Below, one piece after another: positions 25,073 to 35,158 of a DNA stretch of 47,901 nucleotides (positions within the stretch are counted from its first letter, which is position 1; each line of letters starts with the position of its first letter). The stretch lies in the NCBI GenBank assembly GCA_022822785.1, contig JAJEAL010000058.1:1-47901 (forward strand), written 5' to 3'. Below the pieces are notes generated by a model that saw only the letters and a program-made list of their open reading frames with translations, did no database searches and was not told the origin of the DNA. The translations under genes were made by a program, and so were the position numbers. Source of the stretch: Candidatus Poribacteria bacterium. Lineage in GTDB: Bacteria; Poribacteria; WGA-4E; PCPOR2b.

Positions 25073-26089
25073 GTGACTCTTCACGTATCGCGTTTCGTGT
25101 TTGGCACGCTACACTTTGAGATTTCTCATCGGAGGTGGTGGCACCCTTTAATCGTTTATCTGTTGCTTATGCCGCTATTGCTTTCGTGTCAGAGGGAACA
25201 AGGCAATTACACGGTTGTGAACCAGAATGGACAATATCTCTATGGCGTGTGGAAAGCCCGAACCGCTAAGGCCGCGGAAGTGCTCTCGCGCCAAACTCAA
25301 GACACATGGACGGAGGAACCACCTCAGGTTGATTTACTTTCCTCCATTACAACCGCAAAGCCAATTGAGTTGCTGCCAGCTGATGGAGAAGCCTCCCACT
25401 GGGTCAGAGTAGGGAAACCGAGCGTCGATGTTGGTAAGGATCTATACAAAAATGTGATTGGCGGAAATCCGGAATTATATCATAACTACGGGTTCATTGA
25501 AGGGGCGTCTGTCGAATATCAGACACCTCGACTCGGATCTCAACCGCTAATTCTATTAGAAGTTTTCGACATGGGAACGCCAGAGAATGCTTTCGGAGTT
25601 TATAGTCGCAACCGCTATCCACAGGATGAATTTGAATGGGTCGGCAGCAGAGCCATCGTTTCTGGGCGTGGACTGAACTTCTGGAAAGGTAGATACTTTA
25701 TACAGATTGAGGGCTACGAATTTGCAAGTCAAATAACACAGGGCATTGTTGAACTTGCTAAAGCAACAGCTGACCACATCCAAGATCCACTGATAACACC
25801 ACATCTTTTGACCCTCCTTCCTTCAGAAAACAGGGTGCCTCACAGCGAAAAATACTTCCCTTCTGGCATAACGTTGAAGGAAATTCACCGTTTCCTGCCT
25901 GAGCGTTTGCTAGAATTCAATTCAAACATAACAGGGTGCTCTGCTGCGTATCTACACAAAAAATCCTCTACCGATTGGATCGACACGATGACGGTATTTG
26001 TTTTACGTTATGAAGCTGAGTCGGATGCACAAACCGCCTACGACATCTATCTGAGTTACTTAGAGACGAATGCAGGGGCAGCTGATTGA
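25073..26089 (+). CDS. Lipoprotein, DUF6599-like
   Basis: A protein of about 338 residues with a basic start (HRRWW), a hydrophobic stretch and a lipobox LLLSC before QRE. The mature part contains the phrase LEVFDMGTPENAFGVYSRNR, typical of DUF6599 proteins of diderm bacteria, whose function is unknown. The start is not settled: a TTG at 25001 overlaps the preceding gene, and GTG codons at 25073 and 25097 are also in frame. I use 25073. It overlaps or closely follows the LptE-like gene, so both are probably co-transcribed. Confidence 0.6.
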   Translation: MTLHVSRFVFGTLHFEISHRRWWHPLIVYLLLMPLLLSCQREQGNYTVVNQNGQYLYGVWKARTAKAAEVLSRQTQDTWTEEPPQVDLLSSITTAKPIELLPADGEASHWVRVGKPSVDVGKDLYKNVIGGNPELYHNYGFIEGASVEYQTPRLGSQPLILLEVFDMGTPENAFGVYSRNRYPQDEFEWVGSRAIVSGRGLNFWKGRYFIQIEGYEFASQITQGIVELAKATADHIQDPLITPHLLTLLPSENRVPHSEKYFPSGITLKEIHRFLPERLLEFNSNITGCSAAYLHKKSSTDWIDTMTVFVLRYEAESDAQTAYDIYLSYLETNAGAAD

Positions 26090-26148
26090 ACTTCAATCGG
26101 TGAAGTCATTGCTGGAAAATAGTGAAAGCTGTGAGGGAATGAAGCAAT

Positions 26149-27507
26149 ATGAATCGAATCGAAGTCTCCGATCAATTACAGTTAGTTCGTGAACAATTGA
26201 AATTGCCCTACATCAAGAGCGCAGCAGAAAATTGCTCCCCTGAATCCGGAGACTGGGATTATGCAACAGCTAATACCAAAACAGAAACACACTGCTTCCA
26301 CACCTACCCGGCCATGATGATTCCGCAGGTCGCGCGACGCTTGATCAATATGCTCGGACGATGTGGAATGACACTTCTTGATCCGTTTTGTGGTTCGGGT
26401 ACAACGCTTGTAGAAGCACGCATGGCAAGGTTAAATGCTTGGGGTGTTGATATCAATCCACTTGCCCTATTAATTGCCCGTGCTAAAACGACTTTGCTTG
26501 ATATAACTCTTCTTCAACGCCACGCACTATGTCTTCTCGATAGTTTTGAGCAGGATTGTCAACGGATTAGAAAAGATCCTGAATATGCTCCGATTCCTAC
26601 TTTTTTTAACCTTGATTACTGGTTTAAACCAAGCGTGAGTCGTCAGCTGTCTGCTTTGCGTCAGCGAATTCTTGCGATTCAAGATCCTGCTGTCTGTGAG
26701 TTTTTTCGAGTGCCATTTTCTGAAACGGTGCGTGAAGCCTCCTACACACGCAATAGTGAATTCAAACTATTCCGAATGCCGGAAGACAAGCTGGCGGAAT
26801 ATAATCCGGATGTTGGTACTATGTTCTTCAGCAAGGTTGCCCGGAATTTGCGTGGTATGGCACAGTTAGCCCAGCAAGCAAAAGGGAGCACATGGGTTAA
26901 GGTCTTGCAAGAAGATACGTGCCACCTAACATCTGTGCCTTCCAATAGCATTGATCTTGTAGTTACTTCGCCACCATATGGTGATTCAAGAACGACAGTG
27001 GCTTATGGACAATTCTCAAGACTTTCACTACAGTGGCTGGGGCTCTCATGGGAAGAGGTTCGCAGTATCGACAGTCGCTTACTTGGAGGCCGACGGGTTG
27101 TAACGCTAGCGGATGCTGAGCACACACCTACGCTAAGAAAAATTCTTAATCGAGTTGCAAAGGAGGATGAAAAGCGAGCATTAGATGTTGCTAACTTCTA
27201 TTACGATTTTGTGCAATGCCTGAATCAACTCTGCCGGGTCTGTAAGTTGGAGGCAAAAGCGTGTTTTGTCGTAGGAAACCGAACGGTTAAACGTGTTCCG
27301 ATTCCCACAGATTGTATCCTTATTGAAATTGCTGAGCGCTGTGGATTTGAGTATATAGATCGGTTCTACCGTAACATTCCAAACAAAAGAATGCCTCACA
27401 AAAATTCCCCAAGTAATGTTCCGGGTGACTTAGGTAAAACGATTACACAGGAACACATTATAGTCTTAAAGAAAGTTGGGGAAGGTCCAAAAGATGATGT
27501 TAACTAA
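26149..27507 (+). CDS. Site-specific DNA amino-methyltransferase (N4-C or N6-A)
   Basis: A 452-residue S-adenosylmethionine-dependent DNA methyltransferase. Motif I (LLDPFCGSGTT, about 76-86) comes before motif IV (TSPPYGDS, 273-280). TSPPY favours N4-cytosine, but N6-adenine is not excluded. An N-terminal THCFHTYPAMM segment (about 47-57) is shared by a subgroup of such enzymes. GAGGGA precedes the ATG. The nuclease gene follows 19 bp downstream on the same strand, forming a complete type II restriction-modification unit in which this enzyme protects host DNA. The long region between motifs I and IV may contain target-recognition sequence. Confidence 0.88.
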   Translation: MNRIEVSDQLQLVREQLKLPYIKSAAENCSPESGDWDYATANTKTETHCFHTYPAMMIPQVARRLINMLGRCGMTLLDPFCGSGTTLVEARMARLNAWGVDINPLALLIARAKTTLLDITLLQRHALCLLDSFEQDCQRIRKDPEYAPIPTFFNLDYWFKPSVSRQLSALRQRILAIQDPAVCEFFRVPFSETVREASYTRNSEFKLFRMPEDKLAEYNPDVGTMFFSKVARNLRGMAQLAQQAKGSTWVKVLQEDTCHLTSVPSNSIDLVVTSPPYGDSRTTVAYGQFSRLSLQWLGLSWEEVRSIDSRLLGGRRVVTLADAEHTPTLRKILNRVAKEDEKRALDVANFYYDFVQCLNQLCRVCKLEAKACFVVGNRTVKRVPIPTDCILIEIAERCGFEYIDRFYRNIPNKRMPHKNSPSNVPGDLGKTITQEHIIVLKKVGEGPKDDVN

Positions 27508-27526
27508 CAATCTGAAGGCGTAACTC

Positions 27527-28378
27527 TTGGGAAGTCATGGGCTTGTCAGTCGTGCCCGAAAGGAATTTATTCCTACAGGTAAACAATTGGCGGCGCAGGT
27601 ATGGGATCAAATCTTTAAGGGTGTGGACCTAACAGCTCATGATGTAATACTAAACTTCAACGATTATTTGTGCAAATTGGTGGATACAGAATACCAATTG
27701 TACCTTGAATATGAAGAACAATGTATGACTCAAGGCGTTTCTAAACTGGTACTCGATCCTGAAATTGGGCTCGATTTTCCCAATGTTCGTCGGATAATTG
27801 AAAATGTTTTACGGGTAATGCGTGGAACGACGCTGAATGATATTGAGAAATTAGCAGAGGTGTGGGCCAAAATGCGTCCACTCTACCAACGCGTTGAGCA
27901 AAGTTTTGAACAGAGTCGTAAGACTCGCGCCGGTGGTAGCGCACAATATCATCTACAGAGTTTGATAGAAAGGGCGGGGTACGCAGGTGAGTTTGAAACT
28001 CAGCAGATTTTGAATGGAAAAATCGATTTCCTCTTTCCGAGCCATCAAGCTTGGGAACGTGATCGGAGAAGGTGCGTCATTGTTTCTATAAAGCGATCGT
28101 TGCGAGAACGATACAAGCAGGTCTTTGAGGAGTTGAGCATTGCTCAAAGTACTGTTTATCTTTTTGTTACTGAGACCTACGAGGAAGCCGAAAGAGATAT
28201 TACAGCACCTAAAGTCAAAGGACTTAACGAGCAAAACGTTTATCTCGTTGTGCGCGATGAAATCAAGAATATGCGGTTTGCCAAAGATGTCAATGTGATT
28301 GGATTTACAGCTTTCATTAGCGAAGAGTTGCCTAACCACCGAGCCCGTTGGACTAATCTGCTACAGGCAAGCAAGTAG
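27527..28378 (+). CDS. Type II restriction endonuclease, EcoRII C-terminal domain-like
   Basis: A 283-residue protein whose C-terminal half resembles the EcoRII-C nuclease fold. A RAGGSAQYHLQSLIERAG segment is followed by KIDFLFPS (Asp167) and VIVSIKRSLRERYKQVF (Lys189), matching the D...xK order of the PD-(D/E)xK class. The N-terminal 120 residues are helical and unassigned. The start is TTG at 27527, with GAAGG 9 nt upstream. Its place right behind the methyltransferase supports the restriction role. Recognition site unknown; known EcoRII-type enzymes cut CCWGG-like sites, but their partner is a 5-methylcytosine enzyme, unlike here. Confidence 0.78.
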   Translation: MGSHGLVSRARKEFIPTGKQLAAQVWDQIFKGVDLTAHDVILNFNDYLCKLVDTEYQLYLEYEEQCMTQGVSKLVLDPEIGLDFPNVRRIIENVLRVMRGTTLNDIEKLAEVWAKMRPLYQRVEQSFEQSRKTRAGGSAQYHLQSLIERAGYAGEFETQQILNGKIDFLFPSHQAWERDRRRCVIVSIKRSLRERYKQVFEELSIAQSTVYLFVTETYEEAERDITAPKVKGLNEQNVYLVVRDEIKNMRFAKDVNVIGFTAFISEELPNHRARWTNLLQASK

Positions 28379-28424
28379 TCGCTTATCACCTTTTACACTT
28401 TACAAACTCAAAAGGAGATTTACC

Positions 28425-29180
28425 ATGCGTGGAGATTTTGAAGCCTATTTGAACGACTCGTTCCGTGATGAAAACGGAAAACTCGATTTAGACAAGCTAT
28501 TAGCGCTTGAAGATGAGGCAGACATGGATGTTGCCGTCATTATGCCCAATACCCAACCTGAGCCCGACAATCAGGAACTTGGTGAGGCGATAAAAGACAA
28601 CCCGCGTGCCCTTGGTTGTGCGCTGGTCCATCCTACCGAAGATGATCCGGTTGGGCAGGTGCGAAAATCCGCCACTGAGTGGGGTATGAAAGGGATTAAA
28701 TTGATGCCAGCGGTTCACGGGTATGATGTCGATGATGAAACTGTTAGACCGGTTGTCGAAGCGGCACGGGATCATGGATTAATCGTTTCGATTCATTCAG
28801 GTCCCGCAAATTGCCACCCTACGCGTATCGGCAACGTGGCAAGCTGGATTCCTGAAACCCCCGTCATCATGGATCACATGGGGTTTCCCGATGACCTTGA
28901 TGCTGGGATCGAAGCTGCAAAAGCGAACAAAAATATCTCTTTAGGCACAACTATCCTCCGTTTCCATCGACGGTGGGGCACCGATCCGGACCAGGTCGTT
29001 CCTACCGAGGTGAAGAAAGCGGTTGATGAGTTGGGACCTGAGCAGATTGTCTTCGGATCCAATACCCCCGAGTATCGTCCAATCCAAGTTATCAATGCCA
29101 TTCGTCGCCTTGAATTAGGAGATGACGCTGAATCTTTAATTTTTGGAGACAATTTGGCTCGAATCTACGGTTTGGCGTAA
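28425..29180 (+). CDS. Amidohydrolase-like TIM-barrel protein with degenerate metal site
   Basis: A 251-residue protein of the amidohydrolase_2 type. The barrel core is recognisable (GCALVHPTEDD, GIKLMPAVHG, VSIHSGP, VIMDHMGFP and a C-terminal GDNLARIYGL). The N-terminal D-x-H-x-H zinc motif is absent; the protein starts MRGDFEAYLND after a clear AAAAGGAG site. The C-terminal GSDxP Asp is Asn (FGSNTPEY). It may therefore have lost hydrolase activity or use another mechanism. It begins 46 bp after the nuclease gene, and gcvT starts 8 bp after its stop, suggesting it belongs to the glycine cleavage operon. Confidence 0.75.
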   Translation: MRGDFEAYLNDSFRDENGKLDLDKLLALEDEADMDVAVIMPNTQPEPDNQELGEAIKDNPRALGCALVHPTEDDPVGQVRKSATEWGMKGIKLMPAVHGYDVDDETVRPVVEAARDHGLIVSIHSGPANCHPTRIGNVASWIPETPVIMDHMGFPDDLDAGIEAAKANKNISLGTTILRFHRRWGTDPDQVVPTEVKKAVDELGPEQIVFGSNTPEYRPIQVINAIRRLELGDDAESLIFGDNLARIYGLA

Positions 29181-29188
29181 GAATAGAC

Positions 29189-30286
29189 GTGACAGAACAA
29201 CTCAAGCGTACACCTCTTTACTATATCCATAAAAAACTTGGGGCGCGACTGATTGAATTTGGCGGTTGGGAGATGCCCGTGCAGTATAGCAGTATCATTG
29301 ACGAGCACCTAACCGTCAGATCTAACGTAGGGATATTTGACCTCTCACATATGGGAGAAATCGAAATCCGCGGTCCCGAATCCTTATCGCTGATTCAACA
29401 ACTCGCTACCAACGATGTCGCTAAGCTGGTTGATGGACAGGTGCTCTATACACCGATGTGCACGGAAACAGGTGGGATTGTAGATGACCTGCTCATTTAC
29501 CGTTTTGCGGCCGATCGATATATGCTTGTCGTGAATGCATCAAATATCGAAAAGGATTTGGAGTGGATACTCGCTCACAACAAGATGGGGGCAGAGATCG
29601 AAAACCTGAGTGATGAAACTGCTCTTATCGCACTCCAAGGACGAAACACCCTCCAGTGCCTTCAAACGGTAACTGATGTTGATCTGACAGCGATTAATTA
29701 TTACCGGTTTACAGTGGGAGAGGTTGCTGGAATTCCGACAATTATCTCGCGGACCGGCTACACCGGAGAAATTGGTTTTGAGCTTTATGTTGAAGCCGAA
29801 CACGGTGCGGATTTATGGAATGCTGTTTATGAAGCGACAGATGCCATCAGTGGAAAGCCTGTTGGGCTTGGCGCGAGGGATACTCTTCGACTAGAAGCGC
29901 GATTGTGTCTGTACGGCAACGATATTGACGAGACGAAGACGCCGCTGGAAGCCGGATTGCGATGGACGGTAGCTTTCGATAAAGGAGGTTTTATCGGCCG
30001 GGAGGCTTTGATTCGGCAGGATAGTGAAGGAGTTAAGCGGCGCTTGATGGGTTTTCGGATGCTAGATCGTAGTATCGCGCGATCGCAGCACACGATTTAT
30101 CGTAAAGATCGGTGTGTCGGAGAAGTGACGAGTGGTGCGCCAGCGCCGAGCCTGAAGTATAATATAGGCCTTGCCTATCTTCCAGTTGAAATAAGCAAGA
30201 TTAACGCCAAAATCGAGATTGAAATTCGCGGGAAACGTCATCCTGCGAAGGTAGTCAGAACGCCGTTTTATCACGCGTCGGCTTAG
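29189..30286 (+). CDS. gcvT: Glycine cleavage system T protein (aminomethyltransferase)
   Basis: A 365-residue GcvT, which transfers the methylene group from lipoylated H protein to tetrahydrofolate and releases ammonia. Signatures include LGARLIEFGGWEMPVQYSS, FDLSHMGEIEIRG, SRTGYTGEIGFELY and GARDTLRLEARLCLYGNDI. The start is a GTG at 29189. gcvH follows 12 bp downstream and gcvP overlaps gcvH, so the three form one operon. No lipoamide dehydrogenase gene is in the window. Confidence 0.97.
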   Translation: MTEQLKRTPLYYIHKKLGARLIEFGGWEMPVQYSSIIDEHLTVRSNVGIFDLSHMGEIEIRGPESLSLIQQLATNDVAKLVDGQVLYTPMCTETGGIVDDLLIYRFAADRYMLVVNASNIEKDLEWILAHNKMGAEIENLSDETALIALQGRNTLQCLQTVTDVDLTAINYYRFTVGEVAGIPTIISRTGYTGEIGFELYVEAEHGADLWNAVYEATDAISGKPVGLGARDTLRLEARLCLYGNDIDETKTPLEAGLRWTVAFDKGGFIGREALIRQDSEGVKRRLMGFRMLDRSIARSQHTIYRKDRCVGEVTSGAPAPSLKYNIGLAYLPVEISKINAKIEIEIRGKRHPAKVVRTPFYHASA

Positions 30287-30298
30287 GAGAGGAATTAG

Positions 30299-30688
30299 AT
30301 GTTCCCGGAAAATCTAAAGTATATGAAAAGCCACGAATGGGCAAGACGTGAAGGCGATATCGTTGACGTTGGTGTCAGTGACTACGCACAATCAGAAATC
30401 CAAGATGTGGTTTACGTTGAATTGCCAGAAGTGGGTACAAGTCTTGAGCAGCATACACCGTTTGGTGTCATTGAATCTGTTAAAGCAGCATTCGATCTTT
30501 ATGCCCCAGTCAGTGGGGAAGTTGTTGAAATCAATGAAGAACTTGAAGACGCACCGGAGTTGGTGAACGACACCCCTTACGATGGTGGTTGGATGGTGAG
30601 AATCCGTATGAATGATCCAAGTGAATTGGAAGAGCTCATGTCTGCAGCTGAATACCAGACAATGATCGAGGCAGAGGAAAATGAGTAA
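30299..30688 (+). CDS. gcvH: Glycine cleavage system H protein
   Basis: A 129-residue lipoyl carrier that shuttles the aminomethyl group between P, T and L proteins. The lipoylation site is Lys62 in [20 protein letters not shown]. Other signatures are [22 protein letters not shown] and [22 protein letters not shown] precedes the ATG. Its last 8 bases overlap the start of gcvP, which indicates translational coupling. Confidence 0.97.
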   Translation: MFPENLKYMKSHEWARREGDIVDVGVSDYAQSEIQDVVYVELPEVGTSLEQHTPFGVIESVKAAFDLYAPVSGEVVEINEELEDAPELVNDTPYDGGWMVRIRMNDPSELEELMSAAEYQTMIEAEENE

Positions 30689-33614
30689 ATCCCTTGAAAT
30701 CCTCAATTTCACAGATACTTTTGCTGACCGGCATATCGGTCCTCGTCCGGAAGATGTTGAGGTGATGCTAGAAAAAGTGGGGTATGGGTCGGTCGATGAA
30801 CTAATTGAAGAGGCTATCCCGGCACGTACCCGCTATTACGAGCCGCTAAATGTCGGTAAACCCCGGACCGAGTCTGAAATGCTCGCTGACCTGAGGCGCA
30901 TCGCATTTCAGAATCAAGTTTTTCGGTCGTTTATCGGCATGGGCTATTACAACTGCATCACACCGCCTGTTATCCAGAGAAACATACTTGAGAGCCCCGG
31001 CTGGTATACTGCATATACCCCATATCAAGCAGAGATTGCACAAGGACGGCTTGAAGCGCTGTTAAACTTTCAAACGATGGTTATTGACCTGACTGGGCTG
31101 CCGATTGCCAATGCCTCGTTACTTGACGAAAGTACGGCAGCGGCTGAAGCGATGGGAATGTGTCTCGCTGTCAGTAAGCGGGGTACTAGCAAGACTTTTT
31201 TCGTCTCGGAAACTTGCCATCCCCAGACAATCGGAGTCTTAAAGACTCGTGCGGAACCGCTAGGGATTGAGTTAGTAATCGGGGACCATCGCACTGCTGG
31301 GTTTGATGCGCCTCTTTTGGGGGCCATTGTCCAATATCCGGCAAGTGATGGAACCGTTTATGATTACAGTGACTTTGCCCAAAGAGTGCACGATGCAAGT
31401 GGATTATTAGTGGTAGCTGCTGATCTTTTGAGCCTGGCACTCTTGAAACCGCCTGGCGAATTTGATGCTGATGTAGCGGTTGGATCTACCCAACGGTTTG
31501 GTGTGCCAATGGGATATGGCGGACCTCACGCCGCTTTCCTTTCAACGCGAGAAGAGTTTAAACGTAAGATACCGGGCAGAATCGCAGGGCTTTCGCAGGA
31601 TGTAGAAGGGCAGCCTGCCATTCGTCTTGCGCTTCAGACGCGCGAGCAACATATCCGGAGGGAACAGGCGACGAGCAACATCTGCACAGCACAGGTGCTG
31701 TTGGCGGTGATAGCGAGCATGTATGCGGTTTATCACGGTCCCAAAAGACTTCGCCGAATTGCGGAGCGTGTACATCTGCTCACCGGTGTCCTCCGTGAAG
31801 GATTGAAACGGATCGGATATGTGCTTGATGATGGCTGTTACTTTGATACTATCAGTCTCGATCTGAATTCATTCAAAGCGTCAAATTACAGTCGTAATAG
31901 CGAAGCGAGTCAGCAAGCAGCTAACCCAGCTACTCTTGATGATCTTCTATCCATTGCCGATGCACATCAGATCAACTTCAGGGTTTTCAACCATTCCCGC
32001 GTTGGAATTTCACTTGATGAGACAACTTCGATTCAGGATATCCGAGACCTCCTCGATATTTTTGCATTAGGGTGCTCTTTGCCTTTCGAGGTCGAAGGCC
32101 TAATCGTTCGGGCCCAATCGGCCATTCCTGAACCGCTGCAACGGAAGAGCGCTTATCTGACCCATCCTGTCTTTAATACTTACCACTCTGAGACAGAGAT
32201 GCTGCGGTACATCCACAGGTTGCAAGAGAAAGACCTATCCCTAACCACATCGATGATTCCGCTCGGGTCCTGCACGATGAAGTTAAATGCCACCGCTGAA
32301 ATGCTTGCTGTTACGTGGCAAGAGTTCAGCCAACTCCACCCGTTTGCTCCCCTTGAACAGACGAGGGGATACCAAATGCTGTTTGAACAGCTCGAAACAG
32401 GGTTGTCGGAGTTGACAGGATTTCCCGGCATTTCCTTGCAACCCAATGCTGGCTCGCAGGGAGAATACGCGGGGCTTCTAGTTATACGCAAATACCATCA
32501 GTACTGTGGTGAAAAACAGCGGGATATCTGCCTAATTCCACGGTCCGCACACGGTACCAATCCTGCTAGCGCAGTAATGGTAGGGATGCAGGTGGCGGTG
32601 GTCGACTGTGACGATGAAGGAAATGTTGACCTCACGGACCTTCGAGCAAAGGCAGAACAACACAGTCAAGAACTTGCAGCAGCGATGATTACCTATCCTT
32701 CAACCCATGGAGTGTTTGAGGAAAATATTCGAGAGATTTGCGAAATCATTCATCAGTGTGGAGGACAGGTCTACATGGATGGCGCGAATATGAACGCGAT
32801 GGTTGGACTCTGCCGTCCGGGAGATTTTGGTCCGGATGTTTGCCATGTGAATCTGCATAAAACCTTCTGTATTCCACACGGTGGCGGTGGCCCTGGAATG
32901 GGACCGATTGGTGTGAAAGCACATCTTGTTCCCTTCCTGCCGACCCATCCGGTTGTACCAATTGGTCAGAAAGACGGAATAGATCCGGTATCCGCAGCAC
33001 CTTGGGGCAGTCCGAGTATCCTCCCGATTCCTTGGGCATACATTGCAATGATGGGAGCAGCAGGACTCAAATATGCAACCGAAATTGCAATTTTGAACGC
33101 GAATTACATTGCCAAACGCTTAGAACCCTCCTATTCTGTCCTTTACAAAGGGAACAAAGGACTCGTTGCGCACGAATGTATCGTTGACCTCCGTGACTTC
33201 AGGAAAACCGCTGGCATTGGGGCGGCCGATGTTGCTAAACGCTTGATGGATTATGGTTTCCACGCGCCGACGGTATCGTTTCCGGTGGCAGAAACGATGA
33301 TGATTGAACCGACCGAAAGCGAATCAAAGGTGGAGCTGGATCGGTTCTGCGAGGCGATGATTGCCATCCGGAAAGAAATTGCGGAAATCGAGAACGGCAA
33401 AGCCGATCGTTTGGATAATGTTCTCAAAAATGCACCGCATACCGCAGCTCAAGTCACCCAAAACGAGTGGAGTCATGAGTATTCGCGAGAAAAAGCAGCT
33501 TTCCCCGCCTCTTGGACACGCGAGCGAAAATATTGGCCCCCTGTTGCACGGATTAACGAGGTTCAGGGAGACCGCAACCTTATTTGTGCTTGTCCACCGA
33601 TTGACGCTTATTAA
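30681..33614 (+). CDS. gcvP: Glycine dehydrogenase (decarboxylating), full-length P protein
   Basis: A 977-residue P protein that decarboxylates glycine with pyridoxal phosphate. Both halves, split into GcvPA and GcvPB in many bacteria, are fused here. The N-terminal half contains [15 protein letters not shown] and [23 protein letters not shown]. The C-terminal half contains [25 protein letters not shown] and the PLP-binding Lys in [19 protein letters not shown]. It starts inside gcvH. The pathway supplies one-carbon units; the T and H subunits are encoded immediately upstream. Confidence 0.98.
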   Translation: MSKSLEILNFTDTFADRHIGPRPEDVEVMLEKVGYGSVDELIEEAIPARTRYYEPLNVGKPRTESEMLADLRRIAFQNQVFRSFIGMGYYNCITPPVIQRNILESPGWYTAYTPYQAEIAQGRLEALLNFQTMVIDLTGLPIANASLLDESTAAAEAMGMCLAVSKRGTSKTFFVSETCHPQTIGVLKTRAEPLGIELVIGDHRTAGFDAPLLGAIVQYPASDGTVYDYSDFAQRVHDASGLLVVAADLLSLALLKPPGEFDADVAVGSTQRFGVPMGYGGPHAAFLSTREEFKRKIPGRIAGLSQDVEGQPAIRLALQTREQHIRREQATSNICTAQVLLAVIASMYAVYHGPKRLRRIAERVHLLTGVLREGLKRIGYVLDDGCYFDTISLDLNSFKASNYSRNSEASQQAANPATLDDLLSIADAHQINFRVFNHSRVGISLDETTSIQDIRDLLDIFALGCSLPFEVEGLIVRAQSAIPEPLQRKSAYLTHPVFNTYHSETEMLRYIHRLQEKDLSLTTSMIPLGSCTMKLNATAEMLAVTWQEFSQLHPFAPLEQTRGYQMLFEQLETGLSELTGFPGISLQPNAGSQGEYAGLLVIRKYHQYCGEKQRDICLIPRSAHGTNPASAVMVGMQVAVVDCDDEGNVDLTDLRAKAEQHSQELAAAMITYPSTHGVFEENIREICEIIHQCGGQVYMDGANMNAMVGLCRPGDFGPDVCHVNLHKTFCIPHGGGGPGMGPIGVKAHLVPFLPTHPVVPIGQKDGIDPVSAAPWGSPSILPIPWAYIAMMGAAGLKYATEIAILNANYIAKRLEPSYSVLYKGNKGLVAHECIVDLRDFRKTAGIGAADVAKRLMDYGFHAPTVSFPVAETMMIEPTESESKVELDRFCEAMIAIRKEIAEIENGKADRLDNVLKNAPHTAAQVTQNEWSHEYSREKAAFPASWTRERKYWPPVARINEVQGDRNLICACPPIDAY

Positions 33615-33681
33615 TTCTAAGTTCACACAGTTGATATATTTTTCTTACCGGTATTGTACCTTGTCTAGACTGAGGCGATTC

Positions 33682-33710
33682 TTGTAAGTAAAGTACGTAA
33701 ATACTGTAAT
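33682..33710 (+). promoter_or_regulatory. Sigma-70 promoter for trkA-trkH
   Basis: TTGTAA (33682-33687) and TGTAAT (33705-33710) are separated by exactly 17 bases, about 35 bp before the trkA ATG at 33745. This separates trkAH from the gcv operon. Confidence 0.6.
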
Positions 33711-33744
33711 TTGAATATCCGTCACGTTTCGTGTAAATAAATCA

Positions 33745-35154
33745 ATGAAAGCGATTATTATTGGCGCAGGAGAGGTCGGATTTCATACAGCAAAACTCCT
33801 AGTGGAGGATAATAACGATGTCATCCTTATTGATCAGTCGAAAGAGGCTTGTCAGCGTATTCAGGAGCAGCTGGATTTAATAACCCTTGAAGGATCTGGG
33901 GCTTCACCTGCTTTATTAGTAGAAGCTGGAATTAAAGAAGCAGAACTTCTGATAGCAGTAACAAATTCCGACGAAATCAACATGTTGGCGTGCGTGATTG
34001 CTGCCCGACACAATGTCAAAACAAAAGTGGTACGCGTATCAAATCCCGACTATTTTGCCAACGAAACAGATTTATCCCCGAACGATATCGGCATTGATTT
34101 GTTGATTAATCCGGAACAACTTTGTTCAGAAGAATTCTATCGTCTGCTGAATATTCCCCAAGCCCGTGAGATCGTCGAGTTTGAAGATGGCAAGGTACAG
34201 TTAGTCGCATTTCAAGTGACGCCGACCAACCCACTCCGCGGTACACCTCTCACCCGTTTAGCGGATCACGGCATCTCCTCCGACTTGCGTGTTACCGCGA
34301 TTAAGCGCAAGGATGGGACGACAATTGTCCCCAAAGGTCGTGACTTCATCATGGAAGGAGACGAGGTGTTTGTCATCGGCAGCCGTGAATCAACTTCGCA
34401 GCTGCTTGAGCTTTCGGGAGTCGCATTAAGTCAGAAACTTCATCGTGTCATTATCGCTGGTGCACAACGCATTGGAATTTCACTTGCACAAGCCCTTGAG
34501 AAAAATGGTACACAGGTGAAGTTGATTGAAGCTGATCGGGAAAGAGCGGAAGAGGCAGCAATAATTCTGAGAAAAACAACCGTTCTACACGGTGACTACC
34601 TTGATCCCGGCTTTTTGGAGGAAGCTGGAGTTAATGGCGTGGACGGGTTCGTGTCTGTCACAGGTGATGATGAAAATGACGTGATGACTTGTGTAACCGC
34701 CAAGCAGCATGGGGCGACTCGTGTGCTTGCCCTAGTTCAAAAACCGCGTTACCTACCTATTTTGGAAAGTATCCCAACACTCGATGCCGTTGTAAGCCGT
34801 CATCTGACAGCTGTTAGTAACATACTCCGACTCGTCCGCCGGGGGCAGATTGTCTCAGCAGCATCACTACGTGAGATTGATGCTGAAGTTATTGAGCTTG
34901 TTGCCGGCCCAAATTCCCAAATTACCTATAACGAAATTCAACACTTAGGTGGAATGCTGCCTGAGGACGCGTTGATAGGGGCGATTGTGCGGCAAGATCG
35001 GGTCCTTATCCCGACTGGACAGAGCGTGATCCAAGCCGGAGATCGCGTGATTGTCTTTACCATGCCCGATTCTATTCCTACTGTTGAAAAACTTTTTGTA
35101 GAACCGAAGATTAAGCGTTTTCTTGGTCGCAAAAAGAAAATGAGCTCGTCATGA
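33745..35154 (+). CDS. trkA: Trk potassium uptake regulatory subunit TrkA
   Basis: A 469-residue TrkA with two tandem RCK (NAD-binding plus TrkA_C) units. The first opens with IIIGAGEVGFHTAKLLVEDNNDVILID. The second opens near residue 230 with VIIAGAQRIGISLAQALEKNG, a less perfect Gly-rich loop. TrkA forms a cytoplasmic gating ring under the membrane channel TrkH and senses NAD(H) or ATP. trkH follows 4 bp after the stop. It has its own promoter at 33682-33710. Confidence 0.96.
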   Translation: MKAIIIGAGEVGFHTAKLLVEDNNDVILIDQSKEACQRIQEQLDLITLEGSGASPALLVEAGIKEAELLIAVTNSDEINMLACVIAARHNVKTKVVRVSNPDYFANETDLSPNDIGIDLLINPEQLCSEEFYRLLNIPQAREIVEFEDGKVQLVAFQVTPTNPLRGTPLTRLADHGISSDLRVTAIKRKDGTTIVPKGRDFIMEGDEVFVIGSRESTSQLLELSGVALSQKLHRVIIAGAQRIGISLAQALEKNGTQVKLIEADRERAEEAAIILRKTTVLHGDYLDPGFLEEAGVNGVDGFVSVTGDDENDVMTCVTAKQHGATRVLALVQKPRYLPILESIPTLDAVVSRHLTAVSNILRLVRRGQIVSAASLREIDAEVIELVAGPNSQITYNEIQHLGGMLPEDALIGAIVRQDRVLIPTGQSVIQAGDRVIVFTMPDSIPTVEKLFVEPKIKRFLGRKKKMSSS

Positions 35155-35158
35155 TGCC

